A DNA stretch of 62,781 nt from G963674685 sp964591275 (GTDB taxonomy: Bacteria; Lernaellota; Lernaellaia; JACKCT01): the NCBI GenBank assembly GCA_964591275.1, contig CAZQAE010000028.1, forward strand, positions 1-62,781, given 5' to 3'. Both the position numbers and the translations under genes were made by a program. Shown in pieces: positions 43,727-53,487 of the stretch (position 1 is its first letter; each line of letters starts with the position of its first letter). Below the pieces are notes generated by a model. The model was not told where the DNA came from, did not search any database, and saw only the letters and a list, made by a program, of their open reading frames with translations.

Positions 43727-45640
43727 ATGTCCGACATTTCCCTCGTCTTTTCGGGGAAAAGTTACGGGATTCCCGCTGGGGCAATCCTGCATGATCTCCT
43801 GAATCAAATTCCTGAAGACGAACGCCCGGACGCCGTGGCGGCTAAAATCAACGGCGAAATCACTGATTTGATTACGCCGATCCAAAGCGACGGCGAGTTG
43901 GAGTTCCTCACCTGGGACCAGCCCGAGGCGCTGGATGTCCTGCGGCATTCGACCAGCCACATCATGGCCGAAGCCGTGCAGAAGCTTTTCCCGGGCACGC
44001 AGGTCGCCATCGGACCATCCATCGAAAACGGATTCTATTACGATTTTGATACAGAGCACCCTTTCGCGCTCGAAGACCTGGCGAAAATCCAAAAGGAAAT
44101 GCGGAAAATCGCCAGGAGAAATTTTCGTTTCTCGCGTGAAGACATGAGTTCGAAAGATGCCATCGCCATGTTCAAGGAGATGGGCGAAAATTACAAAGTT
44201 GAACTCATCGAGGATCTTGATACGCCCACGGTCACGATTTATCGAAACGGCAATTTTTTGGACCTTTGCCGAGGACCGCATTTGTCCTCGACGAAGCCTA
44301 TTCGGGCCTTCAAGCTCCTATCCGTCGCCGGAGCATATTGGCGGGGCGACGAGCGTAACAAAATGCTCCAGCGCATTTACGGCACGGTCTTTCGCACCAA
44401 GGAAGAACTCGACGAGTACCTCCAAATGCGTGAAGAGGCCAAAAAGCGCGATCATCGCGTTCTCGGAAGGCAGCTCGATCTCTTCTCATTCAGCGACGAA
44501 GTCGGAGCGGGAATGCCGATCTGGCATCCGCGCGGAATGCGCCTGCGCGTCCTTTTGGAAGACTGGGAAAAGAAAGAGCACTTTAAGCGTGGATACGAAA
44601 TCGTCCAGGGTCCGATCCTTTTGAAAAAAGAAATGTGGATGCGCTCAGGGCACTTCGATAATTATCGCAACAATATGTACTTCACCGCGATCGACGACAC
44701 CGAATATGGCATAAAACCCATGAACTGCCTGGCCCATATGTTGATCTACAAATCGAAACTGCGCTCATTCAGGGATTTGCCCCAACGATATTTTGAGCTG
44801 GGCGTTGTGCACCGTCATGAAAAATCCGGCGTGCTCAGCGGCTTGTTCCGCGTGCGCACGTTCACGCAGGACGATGCCCATATCCTCTGCGCGCCGGATC
44901 AACTCAACGACGAAATCAAGGGCGTTGTGTGCTTCGTGCGCGACACTCTCGACCTTTTCGGTTTCCAATACAAAATGGAAGTATCGACGCGTCCCGCAAA
45001 ATCCATCGGCTCGGATGAAATATGGGAACAGGCGACCAGCGCTTTGATGACCTCTCTGGACGAAATGGGCATCGCCTACGATATCGAAAAGGGCGAAGGG
45101 GCTTTTTACGGTCCAAAAATCGACGTCAAGATCAAAGACTGCCTTAAGCGTGAGTGGCAATGCGCCACCATCCAGTGCGATTTCACCATGCCGGAAAGAT
45201 TCGATCTATCTTACATCGGCTCGGACAACCACGCCCATAGGCCTGTGATGATCCATCGCGTGATTTTGGGTTCGGTTGAAAGGTTCATCGGCATCCTGGT
45301 GGAGCATTTCGGCGGCGCCTTCCCCTTATGGCTTTCTCCCGTCCAGGCCGTTGTCATGACGGTTTCTGAAAAAGCAAGCGACTGGGCGAAAGAAGTTGCG
45401 GACAAATTGAGGGTTGCGGAGATCCGCGTCATCGAGGATTTTAGAAACGAAAAAATCGGATTCAAAATCCGTGAGTGGCAAGAACAAAAGGCACCGTATA
45501 TGCTGGTGATCGGCGAACGCGAAGCCACGGAAAGAGCGGTGGCTCCGCGCACCAGAAAAGGCGAACAACTTAATCCCATGTCCGTTGAGGACTTTATTGC
45601 CCGTGTCAATACGGAAGTCATTAATAAAACGCTGAACTAG
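43727..45640 (+). CDS. thrS: Threonyl-tRNA synthetase
   Basis: This 637-residue class II synthetase has an N-terminal TGS domain, the editing domain with HSTSHIMAEA, and a catalytic core with the three zinc ligands C334 (KPMNCLAHM), H385 (QDDAHILC) and H510 (MIHRVILGS). The anticodon-binding domain is at the C-terminus. ATG 43727 follows GGAGG. It is the first gene of the conserved thrS-infC-rpmI-rplT-pheST cluster. No T-box leader was recognised. Confidence 0.97.
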   Translation: MSDISLVFSGKSYGIPAGAILHDLLNQIPEDERPDAVAAKINGEITDLITPIQSDGELEFLTWDQPEALDVLRHSTSHIMAEAVQKLFPGTQVAIGPSIENGFYYDFDTEHPFALEDLAKIQKEMRKIARRNFRFSREDMSSKDAIAMFKEMGENYKVELIEDLDTPTVTIYRNGNFLDLCRGPHLSSTKPIRAFKLLSVAGAYWRGDERNKMLQRIYGTVFRTKEELDEYLQMREEAKKRDHRVLGRQLDLFSFSDEVGAGMPIWHPRGMRLRVLLEDWEKKEHFKRGYEIVQGPILLKKEMWMRSGHFDNYRNNMYFTAIDDTEYGIKPMNCLAHMLIYKSKLRSFRDLPQRYFELGVVHRHEKSGVLSGLFRVRTFTQDDAHILCAPDQLNDEIKGVVCFVRDTLDLFGFQYKMEVSTRPAKSIGSDEIWEQATSALMTSLDEMGIAYDIEKGEGAFYGPKIDVKIKDCLKREWQCATIQCDFTMPERFDLSYIGSDNHAHRPVMIHRVILGSVERFIGILVEHFGGAFPLWLSPVQAVVMTVSEKASDWAKEVADKLRVAEIRVIEDFRNEKIGFKIREWQEQKAPYMLVIGEREATERAVAPRTRKGEQLNPMSVEDFIARVNTEVINKTLN

Positions 45641-45650
45641 GAGGTCGCAA

Positions 45651-46163
45651 ATTTCCAAGATCCTGCGTGTCAACGCAAAGATAACAGGGGCTAGTTTCGT
45701 TCGTTCCATTGGAAAAGATGGGGAACAGCTCGGAATCCTGCCGATCGAAAAGGCCCGGGAGGCTGCTTCGGCCGCCGGCTTGGACTTGGTGGAGGTCGCA
45801 CCGGATGCGAATCCACCTGTTTGCCGCATCATGGACTACGGACGTTATAAATTCCAGCAGGAAAAGCGTCAGAACGAAGGTAAGAAGCACCAGGCTTCCA
45901 CCACGATGAAAGAGATTAAGCTCCGACCAAAAACGGGGGAACATGATTTTCAGACTAAACTCAAGCGCATTCTGAAATTCCTGGAGAAGGGGCACAAGGT
46001 GCGTGTTACAGTCATGTTCAGAGGTCGCGAAATCGTCCATTCCGAAATTGGTCGTAAGCACTTGGATCGCATTCAAAAGCTAACCGAAGACATTAGTTCC
46101 ATGGACTCCTACCCGAAATTTGAAGGGCGGACAATGACCATGGTTCTTTCGCCGAAAAAGTAG
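45651..46163 (+). CDS. infC: Translation initiation factor IF-3, AUU start
   Basis: This 170-residue factor starts at the rare codon ATT 45651, with AGGAGG 6 bases upstream and 10 bp after thrS. The N-terminal domain begins ISKILRVNAKITG and has KDGEQLGILPIEKA and EVAPDANPPVCRIMDYGRYK. The C-terminal domain has EIKLRPKTGEHDFQTKLK and VTVMFRGREI. AUU is the classic autoregulatory start of infC, since IF-3 itself discards such starts. Gene finders limited to ATG/GTG/TTG would miss the first 43 residues. Confidence 0.95.
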   Translation: MSKILRVNAKITGASFVRSIGKDGEQLGILPIEKAREAASAAGLDLVEVAPDANPPVCRIMDYGRYKFQQEKRQNEGKKHQASTTMKEIKLRPKTGEHDFQTKLKRILKFLEKGHKVRVTVMFRGREIVHSEIGRKHLDRIQKLTEDISSMDSYPKFEGRTMTMVLSPKK

Positions 46164-46248
46164 TTATCAAGCTTTCGTCATTGCGAAGGCTGTCATCAAG
46201 CACAGCAAATCCACCCGGGGCGACTGGCGACCTCGGTAGGGGGTAAAA

Positions 46249-46443
46249 ATGCCAAAAATGAAAACAAAAAGCTCGGTCAAGAAGCGCTATAAGCTTACAG
46301 CGACCGGAAAGCTGCGTTACAAGAAATCCAACGCAAGCCACATTCTGACAAAGAAAACAACCAAGAGAAAACGTAGTTTGCGTCAACCTGCCATCCTTTT
46401 CAAATCCGACGCCAAGCGAATTAAGAGATTGCTTCATAGTTAA
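46249..46443 (+). CDS. rpmI: Ribosomal protein L35
   Basis: This 64-residue basic protein of the large subunit starts MPKMKTKSSVKKRYKLTATG and has RYKKSNASHILTKK and IKRLLHS at the end. It lies 85 bp after infC, with GTAGGGGGT before the ATG. The gap could hold the L20-responsive leader known from other bacteria, but no clear fold was identified. Confidence 0.97.
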   Translation: MPKMKTKSSVKKRYKLTATGKLRYKKSNASHILTKKTTKRKRSLRQPAILFKSDAKRIKRLLHS

Positions 46444-46472
46444 GTAGTCCCCCAACCCCCAGGAGGTGTACC

Positions 46473-46826
46473 ATGCCAAGAGTAAAAGGCGGCCCAACGT
46501 CGCATGCACGGCATAAAAAAGTATTAAAATTGGCTCGCGGTTATCGTGAGTCCCGATCCAAGACCTACGCCGCGGCGAACGATACTGTTCGCAGAGCTCT
46601 TGCTTACCAATACAGAGACCGACGCAACAAAAAGCGGGAATTCAGACGCCTGTGGATTATTCGCATCAACGCAGCGGCGAATGAAAATGGAATTTCCTAC
46701 TCCCAGTTCATGCACGGCCTCAAACAGGCGGGCATCAATCTGGATCGCAAAGTTCTGGCGGAACTGGCGGTCAAGGACAAGGAAGCATTTTCCACGATCG
46801 TGGAGGAAGCGAAGAAGGCTATCTGA
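46473..46826 (+). CDS. rplT: Ribosomal protein L20
   Basis: This 117-residue rRNA-binding protein is needed for early assembly of the large subunit. Marks are MPRVKGGPTSHARHKKVLK, GYRESRSKTYAAANDTV and YQYRDRRNKKREFRRLWI. The ribosome site is AGGAGG before ATG 46473. It follows rpmI by 29 bp and is followed by pheS after 11 bp. Confidence 0.97.
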   Translation: MPRVKGGPTSHARHKKVLKLARGYRESRSKTYAAANDTVRRALAYQYRDRRNKKREFRRLWIIRINAAANENGISYSQFMHGLKQAGINLDRKVLAELAVKDKEAFSTIVEEAKKAI

Positions 46827-46837
46827 GAACAGCAGCT

Positions 46838-47875
46838 ATGCACAAACCCATTGAAATCGTTGAGACTCAAGCTCTTGAAGCGCTCAAGGCGGTGAATAGC
46901 GCCGAAGAACTGCGCGACTTTAAAGTCCGATTCCTCGGCAAAAAAGGCAATATCACCGCGCTGCTCAAGGGAATGCGGGATCTTTCACCCGAAGATCGTC
47001 CACGTTTCGGCGCTTTGGTCAACGGCGTCAAAAAGAAAATCGAAGACGCCGTCGACAAACAGAGCGCAATCTTTGAGACCGAGCAGGAACAACGCCTGAT
47101 CGACTCGTCCCGCCTGGACGTAACGCTGCCTGGAAGGACACGGCCACGAGGGCATCTTTCGCCCCTGTCGCTTGTCTATCGTGAGGCGATCGGCATTTTC
47201 GAACGCATGGGCTTCGCTATCGAAAGCGGTCCCGAAGTGGAAACCGACTATTACAATTTCGAGGCTCTGAATTTTCCGCCCGACCATCCCGCGCGGGATA
47301 TGCAAGACACCCTGTTTGTCTCTGATAATATTTGCCTTCGCACACACACCAGTCCTGTTCAGGTTCGCGTGATGGAAAAAACGACTCCCCCAATCCGCAT
47401 GATCTGCCCCGGCTGGGTTTTCAGAGCTGACACTCTGGATGCATCTCACTCTCCTATGTTCTCACAGATTGAGGGCTTGCTGGTGGACCGGCGTGTAACC
47501 TTGGGCGACCTCTTCGGCGTTCTCGACGAATTTGTGCGTCGTTTCTTTGGCCAAAAGGTTAAAACGCGATATCGTCCCAGTTTCTTTCCTTTCACCGAAC
47601 CTTCGCAGGAAGTGGACATTACTTGCATCATATGCGGGGGAACCGGACGCATTGGCGGCTCGACCTGCCGAGTTTGCAAAGGCACCGGCTGGAAGGAAAT
47701 TCTGGGCTGCGGAATGGTGGACCCGAACGTATTCGAAGCCGTTGGCTATGATCCTGAACAATACACCGGTTTCGCCTTTGGGATGGGAATAGAACGCATC
47801 GCCATGTTCAAGTACGGCATCGACGAAATACGCCACTTTTTCGAAGGCGATCTGCGTTTCGTTAAACAATTTTAA
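46838..47875 (+). CDS. pheS: Phenylalanyl-tRNA synthetase alpha subunit
   Basis: This 345-residue class II catalytic subunit has an N-terminal coiled coil, then the motif 2 region HTSPVQVRVME, and PSFFPFTEPSQEVDI. The Cys-rich CIICGGTG and CRVCKGTGWKEILGCGMVDP follow, and the final GMGIERIAMFKYGIDEIR is motif 3. It charges tRNA-Phe with the beta subunit encoded 12 bp downstream. Confidence 0.97.
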   Translation: MHKPIEIVETQALEALKAVNSAEELRDFKVRFLGKKGNITALLKGMRDLSPEDRPRFGALVNGVKKKIEDAVDKQSAIFETEQEQRLIDSSRLDVTLPGRTRPRGHLSPLSLVYREAIGIFERMGFAIESGPEVETDYYNFEALNFPPDHPARDMQDTLFVSDNICLRTHTSPVQVRVMEKTTPPIRMICPGWVFRADTLDASHSPMFSQIEGLLVDRRVTLGDLFGVLDEFVRRFFGQKVKTRYRPSFFPFTEPSQEVDITCIICGGTGRIGGSTCRVCKGTGWKEILGCGMVDPNVFEAVGYDPEQYTGFAFGMGIERIAMFKYGIDEIRHFFEGDLRFVKQF

Positions 47876-47887
47876 TTCGGTAACACG

Positions 47888-50284
47888 ATGAATATCAGCA
47901 TAAACTGGCTGCGCGACTACATTGAAGTCGGCGATATCAAAGAACTGGCTGTGTTGTTGACTGATGCGGGCATGGAAGTCGAAGCCCAAAAATCGATTGG
48001 CGACGACATCGAAGGTGTTTTAGTCGGCGAAATCCTCTCCGTCGCAAAGCATCCGCAAGCCGATAATCTGAAAATTTGCACCACGCACGACGGCATCGCC
48101 GAGCGCATCGTTGTATGTGGCGCACCGAATACAGCCGCCGGGCAAAAAGTCGCCTTCGCCGTCCCGGGTTCCCAAATCGCCGGCCATAAAATTGCTGAGA
48201 AAAAACTGCGCGGCGTTGATAGTTACGGAATGATCCTCAGCAAGATGGAACTCGGGATCAACGACGACCACAGCGGCATCTGGGTTTTGCCTTCGGATAT
48301 GCCTTGCGGGCAACTGCTCACCGAAGCCGCCCCGATCAAAGACGATGTCCTTGAAATGGACATCACCGCCAACCGACCGGACCTGCTCAGCTTTTTTGGC
48401 GTCGCTCGTGAAGTGGCCGCAGCCACGGGCGCCCGTTTTACAAAACCTGATCTATCTTTTGAAGAGATCGGCGGCGAGATCGACCGGAGAATGCTGGTTC
48501 AAATCGACGAGCCTGATCTATGCCCGCGATATTCGGGAATCATTGTCGATAAGCTAAAAATCCTGCCCTCGCCCATCTGGATGGAACTGCGGCTCAACGC
48601 CATCGGGCAGCGAGAAATCAATAACATCGTCGATATTTCCAACTACGTGTTGCACGAATGCGGTCAGCCTCTGCACGCCTTCGATCTGGAGTTTCTGGAA
48701 AAATCCTCAATCATTGTGCGCCGCTCCAAACCCGGCGAAAACATCATCACCCTGGACGAACAGGAGCGTAAACTTAGCGGCGAGGAACTGCTCATCTGCG
48801 ACGGCGAGAAACCGGTGGCATTGGCCGGCGTCATGGGCGGACTGAATTCTCTGGTCAGCGATAACACGCAAAGTGTTTTCATCGAATCGGCCTGTTTCAA
48901 TCCGGTCAATATCAGGCGCACTTCAAAAAGGATCGGCCTGAACAGCGATTCAAGCTACCGTTTCGAGCGGGGAATCGACATCGAAGGCGTTCCTTACGGG
49001 CTTCACCGATCCGCCCGTCTCATGGCCGAACTGGGTCAAGGCTCCGTTCTGCAGGGCTTTATCGACAACTACCCGAAGAAACGTGAGCCGCAAAAGGTCA
49101 GCGTGCGCACCAGCCGGGTCAATTGGATTCTTGGGACACACCTGGACACACCCAGAATCGGCAAATTTCTGGACTCGATTGAACTGACAAACGTGGAAGC
49201 GCAAAAAGATGTTCTCCAAGTCGAAATCCCGGCTTTTCGCGTGGACATCGAGCGGGAAATCGATCTTATCGAAGAAGTCTCGCGCCTTCACGGCCTGAAA
49301 AATATTGAGGCGACGCTGCCGGCGACAATGACAGCGACATTCACGCGGGATCCGCTGACCACGCTGATCGAGCTGACAAAGGACATCATGATCGGGCAGG
49401 GTTTCAGCGAAATGATCAGCATAGGCATGACCAGCCAGGAAAACCTGAACCTTTTTCGCAAGCAACCCGGACGTTACGTCACATTGTGTAATCCGCTGAC
49501 CGTGGAAATGTCCGCTCTCAAAGACATGCTGATGCCCGGTCTTTGCAAAGCTCTTTCGATTAACCTCGCCCACCAAACTGAAGACATCGCCTTATTCGAA
49601 ATGCGTCGAGTCTATATTCACAAAGACGACGACGCTCTCCCCGATGAGCCGACGCATTTGGCGGCGATCCTTTCCGGACGCCGCGAGACGGCCAACTGGA
49701 GCAATTCGAACGACCTGGTCGATTTCTGGGATATCAAAGGAACCCTGGAAGAGGTTTTCAAGGGTTTGAGAATAGCCCATCGTATAGCCTTTGAGGCCGA
49801 TGAATCCAACCCCGCCTATCTTCTGGGCAGCGCCGCATTGATCACGCTTGACGGCAAAAGCATTGGCCACGTCGGTCGACTGGCTCCGAAACTTATGCAA
49901 CAAAGCTTCGAAATCGAAAAGGAAGCTTACGCCTTTGAAATAGACATCTCCGCACTATCCAATAAGGCTATGGCCGAACCGGAGTTTGCGCCCTGGCCGA
50001 AATTCCCCGCTGTCGTTCGCGATCTGGCTGTCGTCATCCATGAGGCGCAATCCGTGCAGCCCATGATTGATGCCATTTACGCCATCGATCAGAACCTCAT
50101 CAAAGCCGTTTCCGTGTTTGACGTTTACCAGGGGAAAGGGATTGACCCAGGGAAAAAATCAATTGCTTTTTCCATCCGCATTCAATCAAGTGAAAGCACG
50201 ATGACGTTTGAGCAAATCAACAGCCTGATGGACGACATCGTTGCCCGGCTTGGCTCGATCTTTGGCGCAGTCTTAAGAATTTAG
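47888..50284 (+). CDS. pheT: Phenylalanyl-tRNA synthetase beta subunit
   Basis: This 798-residue subunit has the N-terminal start SINWLRDYIEV, the EMAPII-like tRNA-binding domain (VLVGEILSVAKHPQADNLKI), the B3/B4 editing region with LEMDITANRPDLLS, the B5 domain, a catalytic-like core, and the C-terminal anticodon-binding domain beginning FPAVVRDLAVVI. The length is normal. The cluster ends here; ihfA, often next in proteobacteria, is absent. Confidence 0.97.
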   Translation: MNISINWLRDYIEVGDIKELAVLLTDAGMEVEAQKSIGDDIEGVLVGEILSVAKHPQADNLKICTTHDGIAERIVVCGAPNTAAGQKVAFAVPGSQIAGHKIAEKKLRGVDSYGMILSKMELGINDDHSGIWVLPSDMPCGQLLTEAAPIKDDVLEMDITANRPDLLSFFGVAREVAAATGARFTKPDLSFEEIGGEIDRRMLVQIDEPDLCPRYSGIIVDKLKILPSPIWMELRLNAIGQREINNIVDISNYVLHECGQPLHAFDLEFLEKSSIIVRRSKPGENIITLDEQERKLSGEELLICDGEKPVALAGVMGGLNSLVSDNTQSVFIESACFNPVNIRRTSKRIGLNSDSSYRFERGIDIEGVPYGLHRSARLMAELGQGSVLQGFIDNYPKKREPQKVSVRTSRVNWILGTHLDTPRIGKFLDSIELTNVEAQKDVLQVEIPAFRVDIEREIDLIEEVSRLHGLKNIEATLPATMTATFTRDPLTTLIELTKDIMIGQGFSEMISIGMTSQENLNLFRKQPGRYVTLCNPLTVEMSALKDMLMPGLCKALSINLAHQTEDIALFEMRRVYIHKDDDALPDEPTHLAAILSGRRETANWSNSNDLVDFWDIKGTLEEVFKGLRIAHRIAFEADESNPAYLLGSAALITLDGKSIGHVGRLAPKLMQQSFEIEKEAYAFEIDISALSNKAMAEPEFAPWPKFPAVVRDLAVVIHEAQSVQPMIDAIYAIDQNLIKAVSVFDVYQGKGIDPGKKSIAFSIRIQSSESTMTFEQINSLMDDIVARLGSIFGAVLRI

Positions 50285-50370
50285 CCAAGTATTTGTAATA
50301 TATAGACAATGTCCTTCCGCGCCGATCTGAAAGCCCCTATTCCCAGCGAAATAACAACCTTTGAAATTCG

Positions 50371-50399
50371 TTGACAATGGGCCTTTTGTGCCATATATT
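50371..50399 (+). promoter_or_regulatory. Sigma-70-type promoter for the outer-membrane barrel gene
   Basis: TTGACA at 50371-50376, a 17-bp spacer and TATATT at 50394-50399, about 55 bp before the ATG at 50454. This is close to full consensus and probably strong. Confidence 0.8.
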
Positions 50400-50453
50400 G
50401 CGTGAAGATGAAATGATACCACCACATTCAGTTGCTTAATGGAGACGATTGGC

Positions 50454-51014
50454 ATGTTGAAAGCACACAGAATTTTACTGTTGGTCGTTATTCTTTTCCT
50501 GCTGTCCGCACCGGCGATGGCCAAGGATCTCACGCACAGAATCAGCCTGGGTTATAACAGCCAAACCTCCTTCGCATGGGTCGGTCCCGGCTCGGACACG
50601 GCCAATGCTTATTTCAACAATCAGGCTATTTCCTCGAAATACTGGTGGAGCGAAGATTTGGGGTTTGAAGGCCTTTTAGGATATTTCACCGCGAAAAACG
50701 AAGATGTCGGCGGTTGGGCTGCGGAAATCGCCATGAAGGTTCATTACAACATCAATAAAGAAGAGAATATGAACCTCTACACCGGCGGCGGCCTTGGATT
50801 GCTTCCTTCCAAAATCGATTACGGCGCAAAAGAAAAAAGCGCCACCGGTTTTATTTTCATGGGATTTGTGGGTATGGAATTTTTCATCCCGGGACTGCCG
50901 AATCTCGGTTTCGACGCCGAATTCGGTCTTCAATACGTCGATATCGACACCTACTCCCAGTTCAGCACATACGGCGGCGGATTTGGCCTGATGGGCATTC
51001 GATACTACTTTTAA
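50454..51014 (+). CDS. Outer-membrane beta-barrel protein
   Basis: This 186-residue protein has a signal peptide (cleavage after PAMA). The mature part alternates hydrophobic and polar residues as in short beta-barrels (HRISLGYNSQTSF, MNLYTGGGLGLLPSKI, FGLMGIRYYF) and ends in Phe, the mark for insertion by the Bam complex. Eight strands are plausible. ATG 50454 is preferred since GGAG lies 10 bases before it; ATG 50439 is in frame. Its strong promoter suggests an abundant protein. Confidence 0.82.
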   Translation: MLKAHRILLLVVILFLLSAPAMAKDLTHRISLGYNSQTSFAWVGPGSDTANAYFNNQAISSKYWWSEDLGFEGLLGYFTAKNEDVGGWAAEIAMKVHYNINKEENMNLYTGGGLGLLPSKIDYGAKEKSATGFIFMGFVGMEFFIPGLPNLGFDAEFGLQYVDIDTYSQFSTYGGGFGLMGIRYYF

Positions 51015-51038
51015 TTTAAGTATGCGCAAGGCGCCATT

Positions 51039-52724
51039 TCAACCCATCGGCGACGCCATCCAAGTTATTGTTTCTTCATCAAAGCTAAAACAATATCGTG
51101 CTGACAACCAGGCTCTGACCGAGTCATAGCTAAAAAGCACTTCAGCGAGTTTATTGCCCATGATGATTAATTCGGGCGGGTTTTTTTCTAATATCCGCAT
51201 CAGTCTCATGTCCGGATTCAGTCCTTTTTCGCATAGCGCCGGTTCCACGCGACACAGACCACTAAAGCGCGCAGCGCCCTTTCGTGCGTCGCCGAATTTC
51301 AGCAAATTTCTAAATTGCTCCGCACGAACCGTGGGATTCGTCATGTGCCTGAAAATGGGTGTGTCGTCTTCCGAAAGTATAAAGTCGTTGGGAGAGGTTT
51401 TTTCGAGAGCAGATTTCAACAAGAGTTTTTGCTGCCATTGACGGCGTCCTGGGAGATGATCGACCGTGCCAAATTTCCCGGCATAAAGCTCCGCAAGCTT
51501 CTGGATACCGGGGTCTTCACCTTTTTTAATCCCGTTTGCCTGAATAAATTCCGTATGTGCCTTTACGTTCAAACGAACAGATTCCGTCAAATCCCGGTTG
51601 TGATGCCATTGGCAAAAAAGCAGCGGGAAGACCCCAAGGAGGAAATAAAATACAGCCAGGGTCGCCACCCCCCCTTTGCGTGAGCGAACCCATGCCACAA
51701 TGTCATTATGGAAATGTCCCGCCGCCCAGGCGATAGCGAAGGCCGGTATAATTAAATCCTGCTCAAATATTTGTCCGCGAACGACCAAGTAAAATATCGC
51801 GAAATAGACGTTGATGAGAATAAAGCGCCGACCGGATGCGTCGGACGACGGACCACGACATCGAAAATGTAAAGCAATCCAGGCCCCGATCCCTATTAGC
51901 CAAAAAGGCAGATTGCCAATAATCTCCGGAAATATTCTCAACTCCTGCCGACGGAGACTTTCTGAAAATTTCAGCAAAAACGGTTCCGCGAAAAAAGAGA
52001 CCAGGGCTTGCTCGACATCAGCGCCAAACATCAAGAGCATCGTAACTAATGCAGCCATAATAAAAGACGAAATGAGAATCGCCAGATTCCGAGCGGCTTC
52101 TAATTTGGCTACGCCCGTCGTTTTTATTTCCATCAGTAAATATGTCGCCGCCGCCGCAAACGGGAATAGGCCCACATGCTTGCAGAGCGTCGAAAGAGCG
52201 AACATGGCGCCGGCGATAACCAGCCAATAACTCCTGCCCCGTTTTCTAAAACCGATGAAAGCATAAAAGGCGACCGCAAAAAACAGAAACATGAAAACAT
52301 CGGTGCGGACTTGCGTTGTGCGACTAACAAAGATTGAGCAAGCCGCCATCAAGGCGCAAGTCATCATGGCCGAAGCCCTATCGGTGAATGAAGCAATGGC
52401 CATAAAGAGAAAGATGAAGGCTGTGGCGACAGCTAATTGATACAGATAACGAAGGCGGATGACGGTATTTTCATCCTGCGGCGTCAATCGAAGAAGCAGA
52501 CTGTTGATGTAAAAGGTCAGGGGAGCGCGCGCATCCCATATATGGATATATAATTCGCTTCCCCGCGAAATCTCCCAACTCACATTGAGACCATCGATTT
52601 CGTCTTCGTTGAAAGGCGCGCTACGCAGATGCTCAAGGCGAAATAATACGGACAACAGAATCACAAAAGCGGCGATGGCGACGCTAAGTTTTTTAAGATC
52701 GAATCGTCGCACGCCCTCCGTCAT
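51039..52724 (-). CDS. GT39/ArnT-like polytopic glycosyltransferase
   Basis: This 561-residue protein has about ten membrane helices and a first loop with acidic residues (APFNEDEIDGLNVSWEISRG), as in GT-C transferases that use polyprenyl-phosphate sugars. A soluble C-terminal domain follows (GRRQWQQKLLLKSALEK). It is a second GT39-like gene, unlike the one at 14247 in sequence. It is followed on the minus strand by nothing within 24 bp but the convergent barrel gene. The acceptor is unknown. Confidence 0.75.
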   Translation of the reverse strand: MTEGVRRFDLKKLSVAIAAFVILLSVLFRLEHLRSAPFNEDEIDGLNVSWEISRGSELYIHIWDARAPLTFYINSLLLRLTPQDENTVIRLRYLYQLAVATAFIFLFMAIASFTDRASAMMTCALMAACSIFVSRTTQVRTDVFMFLFFAVAFYAFIGFRKRGRSYWLVIAGAMFALSTLCKHVGLFPFAAAATYLLMEIKTTGVAKLEAARNLAILISSFIMAALVTMLLMFGADVEQALVSFFAEPFLLKFSESLRRQELRIFPEIIGNLPFWLIGIGAWIALHFRCRGPSSDASGRRFILINVYFAIFYLVVRGQIFEQDLIIPAFAIAWAAGHFHNDIVAWVRSRKGGVATLAVFYFLLGVFPLLFCQWHHNRDLTESVRLNVKAHTEFIQANGIKKGEDPGIQKLAELYAGKFGTVDHLPGRRQWQQKLLLKSALEKTSPNDFILSEDDTPIFRHMTNPTVRAEQFRNLLKFGDARKGAARFSGLCRVEPALCEKGLNPDMRLMRILEKNPPELIIMGNKLAEVLFSYDSVRAWLSARYCFSFDEETITWMASPMG

Positions 52725-52827
52725 TATCCGCTCCAGGTTTCATGAAACTCCGGGTTGCCTCAAGCGCGCATAAAGATAAAAGCAATGATGGGTATATAAT
52801 TGGACTACAGGACTGATGGGGAAAACG

Positions 52828-53406
52828 CTATCCCACCAATAAACCTTCACTGAGCTTATGCGTTTCATTGACTTCCTTGGCGAGAGATTCAATGGCCGAC
52901 GATGCGGTTTGCATGTCGATCGTTTCGGCGTCCAATGATGTTTTTATCTCGTCAATCATGCTTTGCATTCGCTCCATTGTTTCCAAATGACTTCTCGAAC
53001 GGCGCCGCAAAGTGCTTTGCATTGCATTGAAAGTTTGGGCCAGACTGAGAAACTCATCTTTATCGCGCAGCTTGATGTCTCTGGTGTAGTTGCCTTCTTT
53101 TATCCAATTCAAATGCCTGTTGAAGGCATAAACAGGCCCCACGATTCGATGGCTAAACCGCAGTCCGTAAACTACCGTCGCAATAACGAGCACCAGTATG
53201 AGAATAAACAAAAGGACTATTCCGAAACTGATGCTGCCTTTGTCGGCAATTTGCTCAGCGGCGCTACGGCTGGCCGCCGATGAGAACCACAGGACCAAAG
53301 ATCCAATGGAAATCGTTACGATGAGTACGAGGGCAAGACCGATAAAACGACTTTGAAATCCTTTGTCAATGAATAATCCGCGCCGTCGATTGCTGGCTTC
53401 GGCCAT
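52828..53406 (-). CDS. HAMP-domain membrane protein without output domain
   Basis: This 192-residue protein has two membrane helices (IGLALVLIVTISIGSLVLWF and ISFGIVLLFILILVLVIATV) with only a short loop between them, then a HAMP domain (HRIVGPVYAFNRHLNWI, DEFLSLAQTFNAMQSTL) and a helical coiled coil to the end. There is no kinase, cyclase or methyl-accepting hairpin. The tiny outer loop rules out a large ligand domain. It may pass signals to a separate partner, for example the HD-GYP-like protein 81 bp downstream. Confidence 0.82.
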   Translation of the reverse strand: MAEASNRRRGLFIDKGFQSRFIGLALVLIVTISIGSLVLWFSSAASRSAAEQIADKGSISFGIVLLFILILVLVIATVVYGLRFSHRIVGPVYAFNRHLNWIKEGNYTRDIKLRDKDEFLSLAQTFNAMQSTLRRRSRSHLETMERMQSMIDEIKTSLDAETIDMQTASSAIESLAKEVNETHKLSEGLLVG

Positions 53407-53487
53407 GACATTCTCCTTATTGGATCGTTCGTTACAGAGTAGACATCAGAAAAAGCAACCGCTATGTTCACATCGCACTGGCGTTTT

